Source of the DNA: Mycobacterium sp. ITM-2016-00316 | Lineage (GTDB): Bacteria > Actinomycetota > Actinomycetes > Mycobacteriales > Mycobacteriaceae | Assembly: GCF_002968335.2 (NCBI RefSeq) | Contig: NZ_CP134398.1 | Location: 3,968,001-4,032,000, forward strand | DNA length: 64,000 nt | Direction of reading: 5' to 3' | Part shown: piece after piece, positions 9,500 to 18,028 of the stretch | How the letters are laid out: each line of letters opens with the position of its first letter | How positions within the stretch are numbered: the first letter of the stretch is position 1 | Made by a program: the position numbers and the translations under genes | The notes under the pieces: generated by a model | Database searches by the model: none | What the model was told of the DNA's origin: nothing | The model's input: the letters and a program-made list of their open reading frames with translations, nothing else

Positions 9500-9670
9500 T
9501 CACCGGCGCCACCAGGACCTCGCCGCACGGGGACGGGGTTGCGGTGCGGGATCGGGCCCGCAGGTGCATCGCTGCGCTGCGGGCACCGAACGCATCACAT
9601 CGTCGACGTGCTGGCCACACCCGGCCCAGCCGGTCTTGCCACACTTCGGGCATTTCTCTGGGTAGCACAT
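9500..9670 (-). CDS. 56-residue cysteine-rich CXXC protein downstream of thioredoxin
   Basis: On the minus strand an ATG at 9670-9668 opens a 57-codon frame ending at TGA 9502-9500. The protein starts MCYPEKCPKCGKTGWAGC and has six cysteines (2, 7, 10, 18, 35, 37) and His21, a pattern suited to zinc or another metal. A strong ribosome site AAGGAGA lies about 6 nt upstream of the start. The gene begins 29 bp after the thioredoxin stop, so the two are probably one transcript under the palindromes at 10127-10233. I know similar short cysteine-rich proteins as unnamed actinobacterial proteins. A redox or metal-binding role is inferred. Confidence 0.72.
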   Translation of the reverse strand: MCYPEKCPKCGKTGWAGCGQHVDDVMRSVPAAQRCTCGPDPAPQPRPRAARSWWRR

Positions 9671-9699
9671 GGGTTCTCCTTGGCTGATCTGAGATTCGG

Positions 9700-10062
9700 C
9701 TAGGGTGTCGAAGCGGCGATCTTGGCGCGGACGTCCTCCATGTCGAGAGCCTTGACCCTGGTGATCAGATCCTCCAGAGCTGGGGCCGGCATGGCGCCGG
9801 GTTGGCGATAGACGAGTATTCCGTCACGGAACGCCATGATCGTGGGGATCGCCTGGATCTCCAGAGCAGCGGCAAGTTGCTGCTGCGCCTCGGTATCGAC
9901 CTTGGCGTGCACCACCTCCGGATGCGACTGCGACGAGCGTTCGAAGACCGGGGCGAAGGCGCGGCACGGGCCACACCACGATGCCCAGAAGTCGACGAGC
10001 ACGATCGGATTCTCGGCGATGGTGGTCTCGAAGTCGGCGGTGGTCATGGTCGTGGTTGACAT
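9700..10062 (-). CDS. Thioredoxin
   Basis: A 120-residue cytosolic thioredoxin with the unaltered active site WCGPC (Cys30, Cys33) after DFWAS, and the cis-Pro in QAIPTIMAF. It would reduce disulfides or persulfides; the neighbouring peroxiredoxin and rhodanese are possible partners. The start at ATG 10062 is preceded by AGAAGGGAAA; an upstream GTG/ATG extension would run into the regulatory palindromes. It is transcribed divergently from the peroxiredoxin gene across a 234-bp region with three operator-like sites. Its place in this module suggests regulation by thiol or sulfur stress rather than housekeeping function. Confidence 0.93.
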   Translation of the reverse strand: MSTTTMTTADFETTIAENPIVLVDFWASWCGPCRAFAPVFERSSQSHPEVVHAKVDTEAQQQLAAALEIQAIPTIMAFRDGILVYRQPGAMPAPALEDLITRVKALDMEDVRAKIAASTP

Positions 10063-10126
10063 CGCGGTTTCCCTTCTCGGTACATCTGGTGGCGAGTCGA
10101 CGTGTGGGTTCACGCCGACTCTATCT

Positions 10127-10142
10127 ATACCCCTACGGGTAT
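10127..10142. promoter_or_regulatory. CsoR/CstR-type operator-like palindrome 1
   Basis: The 16-mer ATACCCCTACGGGTAT is an A/T-flanked inverted repeat with C and G tracts, the form bound by tetrameric CsoR-superfamily (DUF156) repressors for copper, persulfide or formaldehyde. It is the site nearest the thioredoxin gene (65 bp from its start). No such repressor is encoded in the window. Confidence 0.7.
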
Positions 10143-10182
10143 ATTAACCGCACCGGGATCGACAAATATTCCGCCCTTGCCT

Positions 10183-10198
10183 GTACCCCCAGGGGTAT
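10183..10198. promoter_or_regulatory. CsoR/CstR-type operator-like palindrome 2
   Basis: The 16-mer GTACCCCCAGGGGTAT repeats the architecture of the site at 10127-10142, with centres 56 bp apart. It lies mid-way in the divergent thioredoxin/peroxiredoxin control region. Confidence 0.7.
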
Positions 10199-10217
10199 AT
10201 GTACGATGGAGGCGGAT

Positions 10218-10233
10218 ATACCCCCTACCGTAT
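10218..10233. promoter_or_regulatory. CsoR/CstR-type operator-like palindrome 3 (degenerate)
   Basis: The 16-mer ATACCCCCTACCGTAT has the same left half as the other two sites but a weaker right half (CCGTAT for GGGTAT). Its centre is 35 bp from that of site 2 and it lies 64 bp before the peroxiredoxin start, a position suited to repressing that promoter. Confidence 0.6.
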
Positions 10234-10296
10234 ATCTGGGCTTCCTAGCGATGGCTCGTCACCCGCGGACCGTCAATGAAAGTGGACTGAATTCCC

Positions 10297-11039
10297 ATGA
10301 CCAGCAACGAGATTGTCTCTCCCACCACACCTGCCGCGTCGGGCATGCCGCGAATCGGTGACCCGGCTCCGGCGTTCACCGCCGTGACGACCCAGGGCGA
10401 CATCACCTTCCCCGCCGACTACGCGGGCAAATGGGTCATCTTCTTCTCCCATCCCGCCGACTTCACCCCGGTCTGTACCAGCGAGTTCATGACGTTCGCA
10501 TCGATGCAGCAGGAGTTCGCGGCCTACAACACCGAACTGGTTGGACTGTCGGTGGACGGGCTCTACAGTCACATCGCCTGGCTGCGCACGATCAAGGAGA
10601 AGATCACCTTCCGCGACATGAAGAACGTCGAGGTTACGTTCCCGCTGATCGAAGACACATCGATGAAGATCGCCGAACTGTACGGAATGATCATGCCCGG
10701 AGAGGATTCGACCAAGGCGGTACGGGCCGTCTTCGTCATCGACCCCGAGGGCAAGATCCGGACCGTCATCTACTACCCACTGAGCCTCGGCCGCAACTTC
10801 GACGAGTTGCTTCGCGTCATCAAGGCCCTGCAGACCGCCGACCACTTCTCGGTCGCCACACCCGCCGACTGGCGACCCGGCGAGCCCGTCATCGTTCCCC
10901 TGCCGGCTCCTGCGGCACCGCCAAGGAACGCATGGACGGCCACGACGAGGGCGTCACGTGTGAGGACTGGTTCTTCTGCACCAGGGAAATCCCCGCCGAT
11001 GAGGTCGAGGCCGCGATCCGGGTGAAAGGCGAAGCGTGA
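10297..11039 (+). pseudogene. Peroxiredoxin of the Prx6/archaeal 2-Cys type, frameshifted as sequenced
   Basis: A thiol peroxidase with the peroxidatic Cys60 in DFTPVCTSEF. The frame from ATG 10297 is normal up to about codon 200, then a one-base loss in CCCC at 10897-10900 sends it to a premature stop near 11025. Restoring a fifth C gives VIVPPAGSCGTAKERM, followed by the conserved tail CEDWFFC and a stop at 11037-11039, which overlaps the rhodanese start. That tail holds the C-terminal cysteines thought to resolve the disulfide in archaeal-type Prx6 proteins. As written the protein would keep peroxidatic but lose resolving cysteines. A sequencing error is the simpler reading, since two other genes here show the same defect. 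Confidence 0.85.
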
Positions 11040-11371
11040 TGGAGGTATTACAGGTCGATCCGATCGCAGCGATGGGGCTTGTCGACGAATCCGGCGCCAT
11101 CCTGCTCGACGTTCGGGAAAACGACGAGTGGACAGCCGGACATGCCCCCGGCGCAGTTCATGTGCGACTAGGTCAACTCGATCCGCGCACCTTCGCTGCC
11201 GTGGCGCCGGTGGTCGCGGTATGCCGGTCGGGCAACAGGTCTGGTTCAGCGGCAAAGAGACTCGCGGCCGCCGGGTTCACCGTCTACAACATGGTCGGCG
11301 GCATGAAGGCCTGGCGGGAGGCCGGGCTACCGGTACGTCGCGACGACGGTACGGCCGGGACCGTTCTCTGA
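11039..11371 (+). CDS. Single-domain rhodanese (sulfurtransferase)
   Basis: A 110-residue rhodanese with the active-site loop CRSGNRS (Cys62), where a persulfide forms during sulfur transfer. Flanking family features are LLDVRE near residue 23 and NMVGGMKAW. It starts at ATG 11039, overlapping the stop of the peroxiredoxin (TGATG), so translation is coupled; GTG 11036 is a possible alternative. It shares the presumed promoter with the palindromes at 10127-10233, linking it to persulfide or thiol stress. The other members of the module are thioredoxin and a cysteine-rich protein on the opposite strand. Confidence 0.92.
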   Translation: MEVLQVDPIAAMGLVDESGAILLDVRENDEWTAGHAPGAVHVRLGQLDPRTFAAVAPVVAVCRSGNRSGSAAKRLAAAGFTVYNMVGGMKAWREAGLPVRRDDGTAGTVL

Positions 11372-11400
11372 TCACGAGCGATCGGGTGTCATCGAGCCGA

Positions 11401-11757
11401 TCAGATCGCCACGTCGTCGAACTCGCAGAAGGCCGCGTAGGCGCGCGCGCCGTAGATCGTGGCCGGTCCGCCATGCATCATGATGCTCACACCAATGGCC
11501 TCGGCCGCCTCCTGCTTGGTGGCACCCGCGCGGACAGCTCCCTGTGCGTGCGAGGCGATGCAGCCGTCGCAACCCTGCACGACGCCGATCACCATCGCGA
11601 TCAGTTCCTTGGTCTTGGCATCGATCGCGCCGGCGCCCAGCGCCGCTCGACTCAACGCGCCGAAACCGTCGTAGACCTCTGGAATCATCTGACACAACGC
11701 GCGATGCTGCGGCTTCAAGTCGGCAAGAACAGCGGCGTGATGATCGTGATCTCCCAT
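11401..11757 (-). CDS. AhpD-like carboxymuconolactone decarboxylase-family protein
   Basis: A 118-residue alkylhydroperoxidase-D-like protein with the redox motif GCDGC followed by IASH (Cys63, Cys66, His70), the same arrangement as the AhpD active site. It probably acts in peroxide or disulfide chemistry, though many family members lack a known substrate. ATG 11757 gives a normal-length protein; no clear ribosome site precedes it, so the mRNA may be leaderless. It is convergent with the rhodanese gene (29-bp gap), so it is not in that transcript, but it shares the thiol-redox theme. Confidence 0.87.
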   Translation of the reverse strand: MGDHDHHAAVLADLKPQHRALCQMIPEVYDGFGALSRAALGAGAIDAKTKELIAMVIGVVQGCDGCIASHAQGAVRAGATKQEAAEAIGVSIMMHGGPATIYGARAYAAFCEFDDVAI

Positions 11758-11876
11758 GCGCCCAACGTAGGCCGCGTGGGGCACGCAGCAGCAGAGACTT
11801 AAGTCCCTGATATCGCCGCGGTACAGGCGACGCCGGAATGCACGTCGCGAGGGTGATCGCCGGGCACGGGGGCTGA

Positions 11877-11906
11877 GGTCACCAGAGGCCCCGGACGGGC
11901 CTGACC
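11877..11906 (-). terminator. Hairpin downstream of the glutamine synthetase gene
   Basis: AGGCCC at 11886-11891 pairs with GGGCCT at 11897-11902 around a 5-nt loop, and GGTC/GACC pairs outside it. There is no T tract. It lies 50 bp past the glnN stop and may end that transcript. Confidence 0.45.
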
Positions 11907-11957
11907 CCCGCACCCGGCGATGTCCGATGTCGCCGCCGGGGCGGCTCCAGGTCCGCG

Positions 11958-14132
11958 TCAGAGGATGTAGAGCATCTCCTGATAGGTGGGCAGCGGCCAG
12001 AGATCGTCGGCCACCATGCTCTCCAGGGTGTCTGCCGCAGCACGCACGGCGTCCATCGCGGGCAGCAGCGCCGACTGGGCGTGCTTGGCTTCCTCGGTGG
12101 CACTGTCCGCGTGATGCGACAGCCCCTCCTTGAGGGTGGCCAAGGCTGCGGTGAGGGCACCGATGGGTTCGGAGACCATCTGCAGCAGTGTGAGATCCGG
12201 TTCGACGCCGGCTGCCTTGAGAGACGCGACGTTCTGTGCCAGTTCGGTCTGGTACCGCACCGCGGCAGGCAGGATCACGGTCGAACCGATCTCCAGTGCC
12301 AGCTTGGCCTCGACTGCGACCGTCAGCGCGTACATCTCGTACCGGACCTCGACGCGGCTCTCCAGCTCGCGCTCGCTGAACACGCCGTACTTCTCGAAGA
12401 CCTCGATCGCCTCCGGCTTGATGAGCTCCGGGATCGCGTCCAGGGTGGTCTTGAGGTTCGGCAGACCACGCTCGGCGGCTTCGATCTGCCAGTTCTCCGA
12501 GTAGCCGTCGCCGTTGAACACGACCGCGCCGTGCTCGGTGATGATGTCGGTCAGCAGCGTCTGCACGGCGGCGTCGAACTCGGTGCCACTCTCGACGGCC
12601 TTCTCCAACTCGGTGGCCATGTAGTCCAGCGAGTCGGCCATGATCGTGTTCAGGATGATCATCGGCACGTTGATCGTCTGGCCCGAACCCGGCGCCCGGA
12701 ACTCGAATCGGTTGCCGGTGAACGCGAACGGGCTGGTGCGGTTGCGGTCGCCCGGATCGGTCGGCAGCACCGGGAGGGTGTCGCAACCGATGATCATGCT
12801 GCCCTTGCCCTTCGACGACGTCGCGGCGCCCTTGGCGATCTGCTCGAACACGTCGGCCAGCTGGTCGCCGAGGAAGATCGAGATGATCGCCGGCGGGGCT
12901 TCGTTGGCGCCGAGGCGGTGATCGTTGGTGGCCGATGCCACCGAGACCCGCAGCAGCCCGGAGAACTTGTGCACCGCGCGGATCACGGCTGCACAGAAGA
13001 CCAGGAACTGCGCGTTCTCATGCGGGGTGTCACCGGGCACCAGCAGGCTGCCGAATTGCGAGTTACCGAGCGAGAAGTTGACGTGCTTGCCCGAGCCGTT
13101 GACGCCTGCGAACGGCTTCTCGTGGAACAGACACTCCATGCCGTGCTTCTTGGCGATCGTCTTGAACGTCGTCATCAGTAGCTGCTGATGGTCGGCGGCG
13201 ATATTGGCCCGCTCGAACATCGGCGCGATCTCGAACTGCCCGGGGGCGACCTCGTTGTGCCGGGTCTTGGCCGGGATGCCGAGCTTGAACAGCTCACGCT
13301 CGGTGTCCATCATGAAGGCCAGCACACGGTCCGGGATGGCACCGAAGTAATGGTCGTCGAATTCCTGACCCTTGGGCGGCTTCGCACCGAAGAGTGTGCG
13401 GCCGGCGTTGATGAGGTCAGGCCGTGACAGGAAGAAGTGCCGATCGACCAGGAAGTACTCCTGCTCGGGGCCGCAGAACGACACGATGTTGTCAAAGTTC
13501 GTGTGGCCGAACAGCTTCAGGATGCGCTCGGCCTGGGCGCCCATGGCCTGCTGGCTACGCAGCAGCGGCGTCTTGTAGTCCAGCGCCTCGCCGGTCATCG
13601 AGACGAACACCGTCGGGATGCACAGGGTATTGCCGTTCGGGTTCTCCAGGATGTAGGCCGGGCTGGTGATATCCCATCCGGTGTACCCGCGGGCCTCGAA
13701 GGTGCTGCGCAGACCGCCCGACGGGAAGCTCGACGCGTCGGGTTCACCCTGGAGCAGGGTCTTGCCGGCGAACTCGGCCAACGTGGTTCCGTCGCCCACC
13801 GGGTCGAGGAAGCTGTCGTGCTTTTCGGCGGTCAGCCCTGTCATCGGGTAGAAGACGTGCGCGTAGTGGGTGGCACCCCTGGACAGCGCCCAGTCCTTCA
13901 TCACCGAAGCGACCGAGTCGGCGATCGCCGGATCCAGCTTGGCGCCCTTCTCCATCGTCGCGACCATGGACTTGTAGACCGCCTTGGGCAGGCGCAGCCG
14001 CATCTCGGCCAGCGTGAAGACGTTGGTACCGAAGATCTCCCCGGGGGCCTCGCCTGGATCAAAACTGATCGGAGGAGGCACGTAGGCCTCGACGCTGTTG
14101 ATCGCCTGGAGGCGTACCGAATTTCCGCTCAA
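11958..14132 (-). CDS. glnN: Type III glutamine synthetase GlnN
   Basis: A 724-residue glutamine synthetase of the large GSIII class, which makes glutamine from glutamate, ammonia and ATP. The length (type I enzymes are about 450-480) and segments such as [13 protein letters not shown] and the signature [12 protein letters not shown] identify the class. The start is TTG at 14132, preceded by AAAGGA about 9 nt upstream; this is a rare start, but no ATG or GTG fits as well. The gene stands alone. It is distinct from the housekeeping GlnA1 of mycobacteria, so this is an additional ammonia-assimilation enzyme, probably for particular nitrogen conditions. Confidence 0.94.
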   Translation of the reverse strand: MSGNSVRLQAINSVEAYVPPPISFDPGEAPGEIFGTNVFTLAEMRLRLPKAVYKSMVATMEKGAKLDPAIADSVASVMKDWALSRGATHYAHVFYPMTGLTAEKHDSFLDPVGDGTTLAEFAGKTLLQGEPDASSFPSGGLRSTFEARGYTGWDITSPAYILENPNGNTLCIPTVFVSMTGEALDYKTPLLRSQQAMGAQAERILKLFGHTNFDNIVSFCGPEQEYFLVDRHFFLSRPDLINAGRTLFGAKPPKGQEFDDHYFGAIPDRVLAFMMDTERELFKLGIPAKTRHNEVAPGQFEIAPMFERANIAADHQQLLMTTFKTIAKKHGMECLFHEKPFAGVNGSGKHVNFSLGNSQFGSLLVPGDTPHENAQFLVFCAAVIRAVHKFSGLLRVSVASATNDHRLGANEAPPAIISIFLGDQLADVFEQIAKGAATSSKGKGSMIIGCDTLPVLPTDPGDRNRTSPFAFTGNRFEFRAPGSGQTINVPMIILNTIMADSLDYMATELEKAVESGTEFDAAVQTLLTDIITEHGAVVFNGDGYSENWQIEAAERGLPNLKTTLDAIPELIKPEAIEVFEKYGVFSERELESRVEVRYEMYALTVAVEAKLALEIGSTVILPAAVRYQTELAQNVASLKAAGVEPDLTLLQMVSEPIGALTAALATLKEGLSHHADSATEEAKHAQSALLPAMDAVRAAADTLESMVADDLWPLPTYQEMLYIL

Positions 14133-14328
14133 TGGAATTCCTTTGCACTGCGGTCCGCCAGCTACTCGACGGACGTTGACCGGCCAACGATAGGAACAAT
14201 GGATGCCGAACTTGTTACGCCGGCGTCAACAGCGGAATGCGGGTGAATTCCTCCGTCGCGGCGGCCGAACGGTGGGTCGAAGTCGGTCAGATGGGTAGTC
14301 CCTGCCCATCCGAGACCGTCTTTTCGCC

Positions 14329-14673
14329 GTGGTACTGGTGCTGACCGTCGCGGGCTGCGCGCCACCGGCAGAAAAGCCTGGTCCGACCGCTGCCGCTCCA
14401 CCCGTAAGCCCCACCACCACCGGCCTGCTGCCGACCGGCGTTCCGACCGAGGGCACCCGCCCGCCGGACGACGGCCTGCCGCCGCCCGCCGAACCCCAGC
14501 GGGCGCCGGCCCCGGCACCGGGGCTGCCCGGCCGCCAGCTCCGCGTCGGTGATGCGCCCGCGGGCGTCGTCGTCGACGCAAAGACACGCACCGTCGCCGT
14601 GGCCACGCGCAACCCCCACGAACTCGTCCTCATCGACCACTGCGATCGCAGTACCGGCATCCGCGGACCGTGA
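14329..14673 (+). pseudogene. Remnant of a secreted lipoprotein with a YncE-like start
   Basis: The frame encodes a short hydrophobic leader ending in the lipobox VAGC, a proline-rich linker and then RVGDAPAGVVVDAKTRTVAVATRNPHELVLID written in pieces here: VVVDAKTRTVAVATRN resembles the first blade of YncE-type beta-propeller lipoproteins. The frame stops 15 codons later, just before the lysR gene, so nearly all blades are missing. The basic start of the leader (RDRLFAV) lies upstream of the only start codon GTG 14329 and is preceded by ATC at 14308 where an ATG would be expected, before a TAG at 14296. Both ends therefore look decayed. A genuine short lipoprotein is less likely. Confidence 0.5.
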
Positions 14674-14674
14674 T

Positions 14675-15613
14675 CTACCCGAGCCGAGCGGCGTCCCACG
14701 CGCTGTCGATGTGGGCCCCTAGGTCCACCGCCGCGGCGACCTCGACCAGGGCGGCAGCGACGATCGACGCCGGTGCCCGATCGAGCACGACGAGTCCGAT
14801 CGCCGGGCGGGGCCCGTGCTGGACCATCGGCCGCGCGGCGAACCCCGTCGGAACACCGAGTCGCGGCAACCACGCCGTGGACGCAATGGTCGCTCGTCGC
14901 GAATGGGCGATGTGGGCATAGAGCGCGTCGACCGACGACGCCTCCACGACGGGGCGGTACTGAACGCCCTCGGTGGCCATGTTGGCGTCCAGGATGCGCC
15001 GGTTGCGCATCGTGGTGGTCAGGACACACAATTCCAGCGCCGCCGCATCCGACCAGGCCACTTCCGGTTCACCCATCAATGAGCTGTCGGCGGGGGCGAC
15101 CAGGACGTACTGCTCCCGGTACAGCTCGACCGCACGCGTCCCCGGCGGCGCCTCGTCGTCGAGATAGGTCAACCCGGCATCGATCTCGAAATCGGCCAGC
15201 TGCCGGGCGATCTCGCGTGATGACAGCGCCTCGATCCGCACCGAGGCGGCCGGGTTGCGGTGCAGGAACTCGGTGGTGATGAACGGGCTCGCGGGGACCG
15301 CGGTGGGAATGGCGCCCAGCCGGGCGGTCACCGTCAGCCTGCCCCGCATGCGTTCCAGATCGGCGAGCATCTCGTCGCGTTCGGCGATGATCCGCTGGGC
15401 CCACGTCACGACGCGGCGCCCTTCCTCGGTGAAACCCTCGAAGCGGTGGCCGCGCTGCACGATGACGATGCCCAGATCTTTCTCCAGGCGGCGGATCGCC
15501 ACCGACAGCGTCGGTTGGCTGACATGACAGCGCGCGGCGGCCCGCCCGAAGTGGCGTTCGGCCGCGAGTGCCAGCAGGTAGTCCAGGTGTTGGAGCAGGA
15601 CATCGTTTGCCAT
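14675..15613 (-). CDS. LysR-family transcriptional regulator
   Basis: A 312-residue LysR-type regulator with an N-terminal winged helix-turn-helix (LDYLLALAAERHFGRAA then CHVSQPTLSVAIRRLE) and a periplasmic-binding-protein-like effector domain from about residue 90. It is transcribed divergently from fdhF, the classical layout for a LysR controlling its neighbour. The start ATG 15613 is chosen because the HTH follows directly; a longer frame upstream would cross the operator at 15615-15631. It probably regulates fdhF-fdhD and itself; the effector is unknown. Confidence 0.92.
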   Translation of the reverse strand: MANDVLLQHLDYLLALAAERHFGRAAARCHVSQPTLSVAIRRLEKDLGIVIVQRGHRFEGFTEEGRRVVTWAQRIIAERDEMLADLERMRGRLTVTARLGAIPTAVPASPFITTEFLHRNPAASVRIEALSSREIARQLADFEIDAGLTYLDDEAPPGTRAVELYREQYVLVAPADSSLMGEPEVAWSDAAALELCVLTTTMRNRRILDANMATEGVQYRPVVEASSVDALYAHIAHSRRATIASTAWLPRLGVPTGFAARPMVQHGPRPAIGLVVLDRAPASIVAAALVEVAAAVDLGAHIDSAWDAARLG

Positions 15614-15614
15614 C

Positions 15615-15631
15615 GATAGATACCGTCTATC
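15615..15631. promoter_or_regulatory. LysR-box palindrome in the lysR/fdhF divergent region
   Basis: The palindrome GATAGATACCGTCTATC has 6-bp arms around a 5-bp centre and contains a T-N11-A core (ATAG-N7-CTAT), as expected for a LysR regulator site. It touches the lysR start codon and lies 64 bp before the fdhF promoter -10. Confidence 0.7.
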
Positions 15632-15694
15632 ACTGCATGTGAAATGGCAAATATGCACCGCGCCCGATCGGTGTGCCCGCCCGCCGACGAGGGT

Positions 15695-15700
15695 TAGCCT
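15695..15700 (+). promoter_or_regulatory. Leaderless-type -10 of fdhF
   Basis: TAGCCT is followed 7 nt later by the fdhF ATG at 15708. This is the spacing of leaderless mycobacterial transcripts, in which transcription begins at the start codon. Confidence 0.5.
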
Positions 15701-15707
15701 GGAGAAT

Positions 15708-18028
15708 ATGGCCAAGGATGTCGATGCGAGCTATGACGAGCGAGACGTCACCGTCAGCGGCCCGAAACACGAGGCGGCCGGCGTCAAGGCGGTCATGGTC
15801 AGCATGCGGCGCGGCCTCGCCGAGATGGGTCCGCTGCGCACCGCGGCCACACTCGCCCGCCTCAACCAGCGGCACGGTTTCGACTGCCCCGGCTGCGCCT
15901 GGCCCGAGGAGCACGGCGGCCGCAAGCTCGCCGAGTTCTGCGAGAACGGCGCCAAGGCGGTCGCCGAGGAAGCCACCAAGCGCACCGTCACCACCGATTT
16001 CTTCGCCCGCCACTCGGTGGCGGAGCTGTCCGAGAAGCCCGAATACTGGCTCTCCCAGCAGGGCCGGCTCACCCATCCGATGGTGTTGCGTCCCGGTGCC
16101 ACCCACTACGAACCCATCGAGTGGGACGACGCCTACCGGCTGATCGCCGATCACCTCGATGATCTGGCCTCCCCGACGAGGCGCTGTTCTACACCTCCGG
16201 GCGCACCAGCAACGAGGCCGCGTTCCTGTACCAGCTGCTGGTCCGCAGCTTCGGCACCAACAACCTGCCGGACTGCTCGAACATGTGCCACGAATCCTCG
16301 GGCACCGCGCTCATCGACTCCATCGGTATCGGCAAGGGCTCGGTGACCGTCGACGATGTGGTGCACGCCGACGCGATCCTGATCGCCGGACAGAACCCTG
16401 GCACCAACCATCCGCGAATGCTGTCGACGTTGGAGAAGGCAAAGGCCAACGGCGCCAAAGTCATCGCTGTCAACCCGTTGCCCGAGGCCGGACTGATCCG
16501 GTTCAAGGATCCGCAGAAGGTGCACGGCGTGATCGGCGACGGCATCCCGATCGCCGATGAGTTCGTGCAGATCCGGATCGGCGGCGACATGGCGCTGTTC
16601 GCCGGGCTGGGCCGGCTGCTGTTCGAAGCCGAGGACCGCGCGCCCGGAACGGTGGTCGACCGGTTGTTCGTCGACACACACTGCGCGGGGTTCGACGACT
16701 ACGAACGCCAAACCCGGGCAGTCGATCTGGACACGGTGCTGGAAGCGACCGGGATTGACGAGGCTCAGCTGCGCCGGGTCGCCGACATCCTCATCCGCTC
16801 CGAGCGGACGGTGATCTGCTGGGCGATGGGCCTGACCCAGCATCGGCACGCGGTCGCCACCATCGGCGAGGCCACCAATCTGCTGTTGCTGCGCGGCATG
16901 ATCGGCAAACCGGGCGCCGGCGTGTGCCCGGTGCGCGGGCATTCGAACGTGCAGGGCGATCGCACCATGGGCATCTGGGAGAAGATGCCTGAATCGTTTC
17001 TCGCGGCGCTCGATTCACGATTCGGCATCACCAGCCCCCGCAAGCACGGCTACGACACGGTCGACGCCATCCGCGCGATGCGTGACGGACACGCCAAGAC
17101 CTTCATTGGGATGGGCGGAAACTTCGTCTCGGCCACCCCCGACACCGAGGTCACCGAGGCTGCACTACGCAGTTGCGCTCTCACGGTGCAGATCTCGACG
17201 AAGCTCAACCGCAGCCATCTGGTGCACGGCCGGACCGCGTTGATCCTGCCGACCCTGGGCCGCACCGACCGCGACGTCCAGGAGTCGGGCAAGCAGCTGG
17301 TCTCCGTGGAGGATTCGATGTCCATGGTGCATCTGTCCCGCGGCAGCCTAACCCCGGCCAGTGACCAGTTGCGCAGCGAGGTGGCCATCGTCTGCCAACT
17401 GGCCCGCACCCTGCTGGGCCCCGATCACCCGGTCGATTGGGAAGCGTTCAACGCCGACTACGACCGCATCCGCGACGCCATCGCCGACGTGGTGCCGGGC
17501 TGCACCGACTACAACATCCGGGTGCGCCAACCCGATGGTTTCCAGCTACCCCACCCGCCGCGGGACTCCCGCGAATTCCACACCGCCACCGGCAAAGCCA
17601 ACTTCTCGGTGTGCCCGCTGGAATGGGTTCCGGTACCGCCCGGTCGGCTGATCCTGCAGACCCTGCGCAGCCACGACCAGTACAACACCACCATCTACGG
17701 ACTCGATGACCGCTACCGCGGGGTCAAGGGCGGACGCCGGGTGGTGTTCGTGAACCCCGACGATATCGCCGCCCTCGGCCTGCACGACGGTGACCGCGTC
17801 GACCTGGTCTCGGAGTTCGGCGGCCAGGAGCGCCGGGCGACGGACTTCCGGGTGGTGGCCTATGCCACCCCGGCCGGTAACGCCGCAGCGTACTACCCGG
17901 AAACCAATCCGCTGGTCCCGTTGGATCACGTTGCCGCACGGTCGAACACACCGGTGTCCAAGGCCGTGGTGATCCGGCTGGAAGCGGCCGCCCTGTCGAG
18001 CGCAGCGACGGGAGACAAAGATGGGTAG
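15708..18028 (+). pseudogene. fdhF: FdhF/YdeP-family molybdopterin oxidoreductase, frameshifted as sequenced
   Basis: A molybdopterin-dependent oxidoreductase annotated in mycobacteria as FdhF (formate dehydrogenase H-like). The first frame runs from ATG 15708 (MAKDVDASYDERD) and carries GFDCPGCAWPEEHGG. A one-base loss in CCCC at 16171-16174 shifts it; adding one C joins it to the second frame through DEALFYTSGRTSNEA and then DCSNMCHESSGTALIDS, continuing to TAG at 18028. The joined protein would have about 773 residues, matching the family. C-terminal molybdopterin-dinucleotide-binding features (LQTLRSHDQYNTTIYG) are intact. Real activity on formate is unproven for this YdeP-like group. The next gene fdhD, needed for sulfuration of such enzymes, supports function, so an assembly error is likelier than decay. 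Confidence 0.87.

Noticed and set aside
10063..10296. RicR copper operator rather than CsoR/CstR
   Set aside because: RicR sites have the same TACCC...GGGTA ends, but none of the typical RicR target genes (metallothionein, lpqS, mmcO) is adjacent. I keep CsoR/CstR as the preferred reading, though the alternative stays open.
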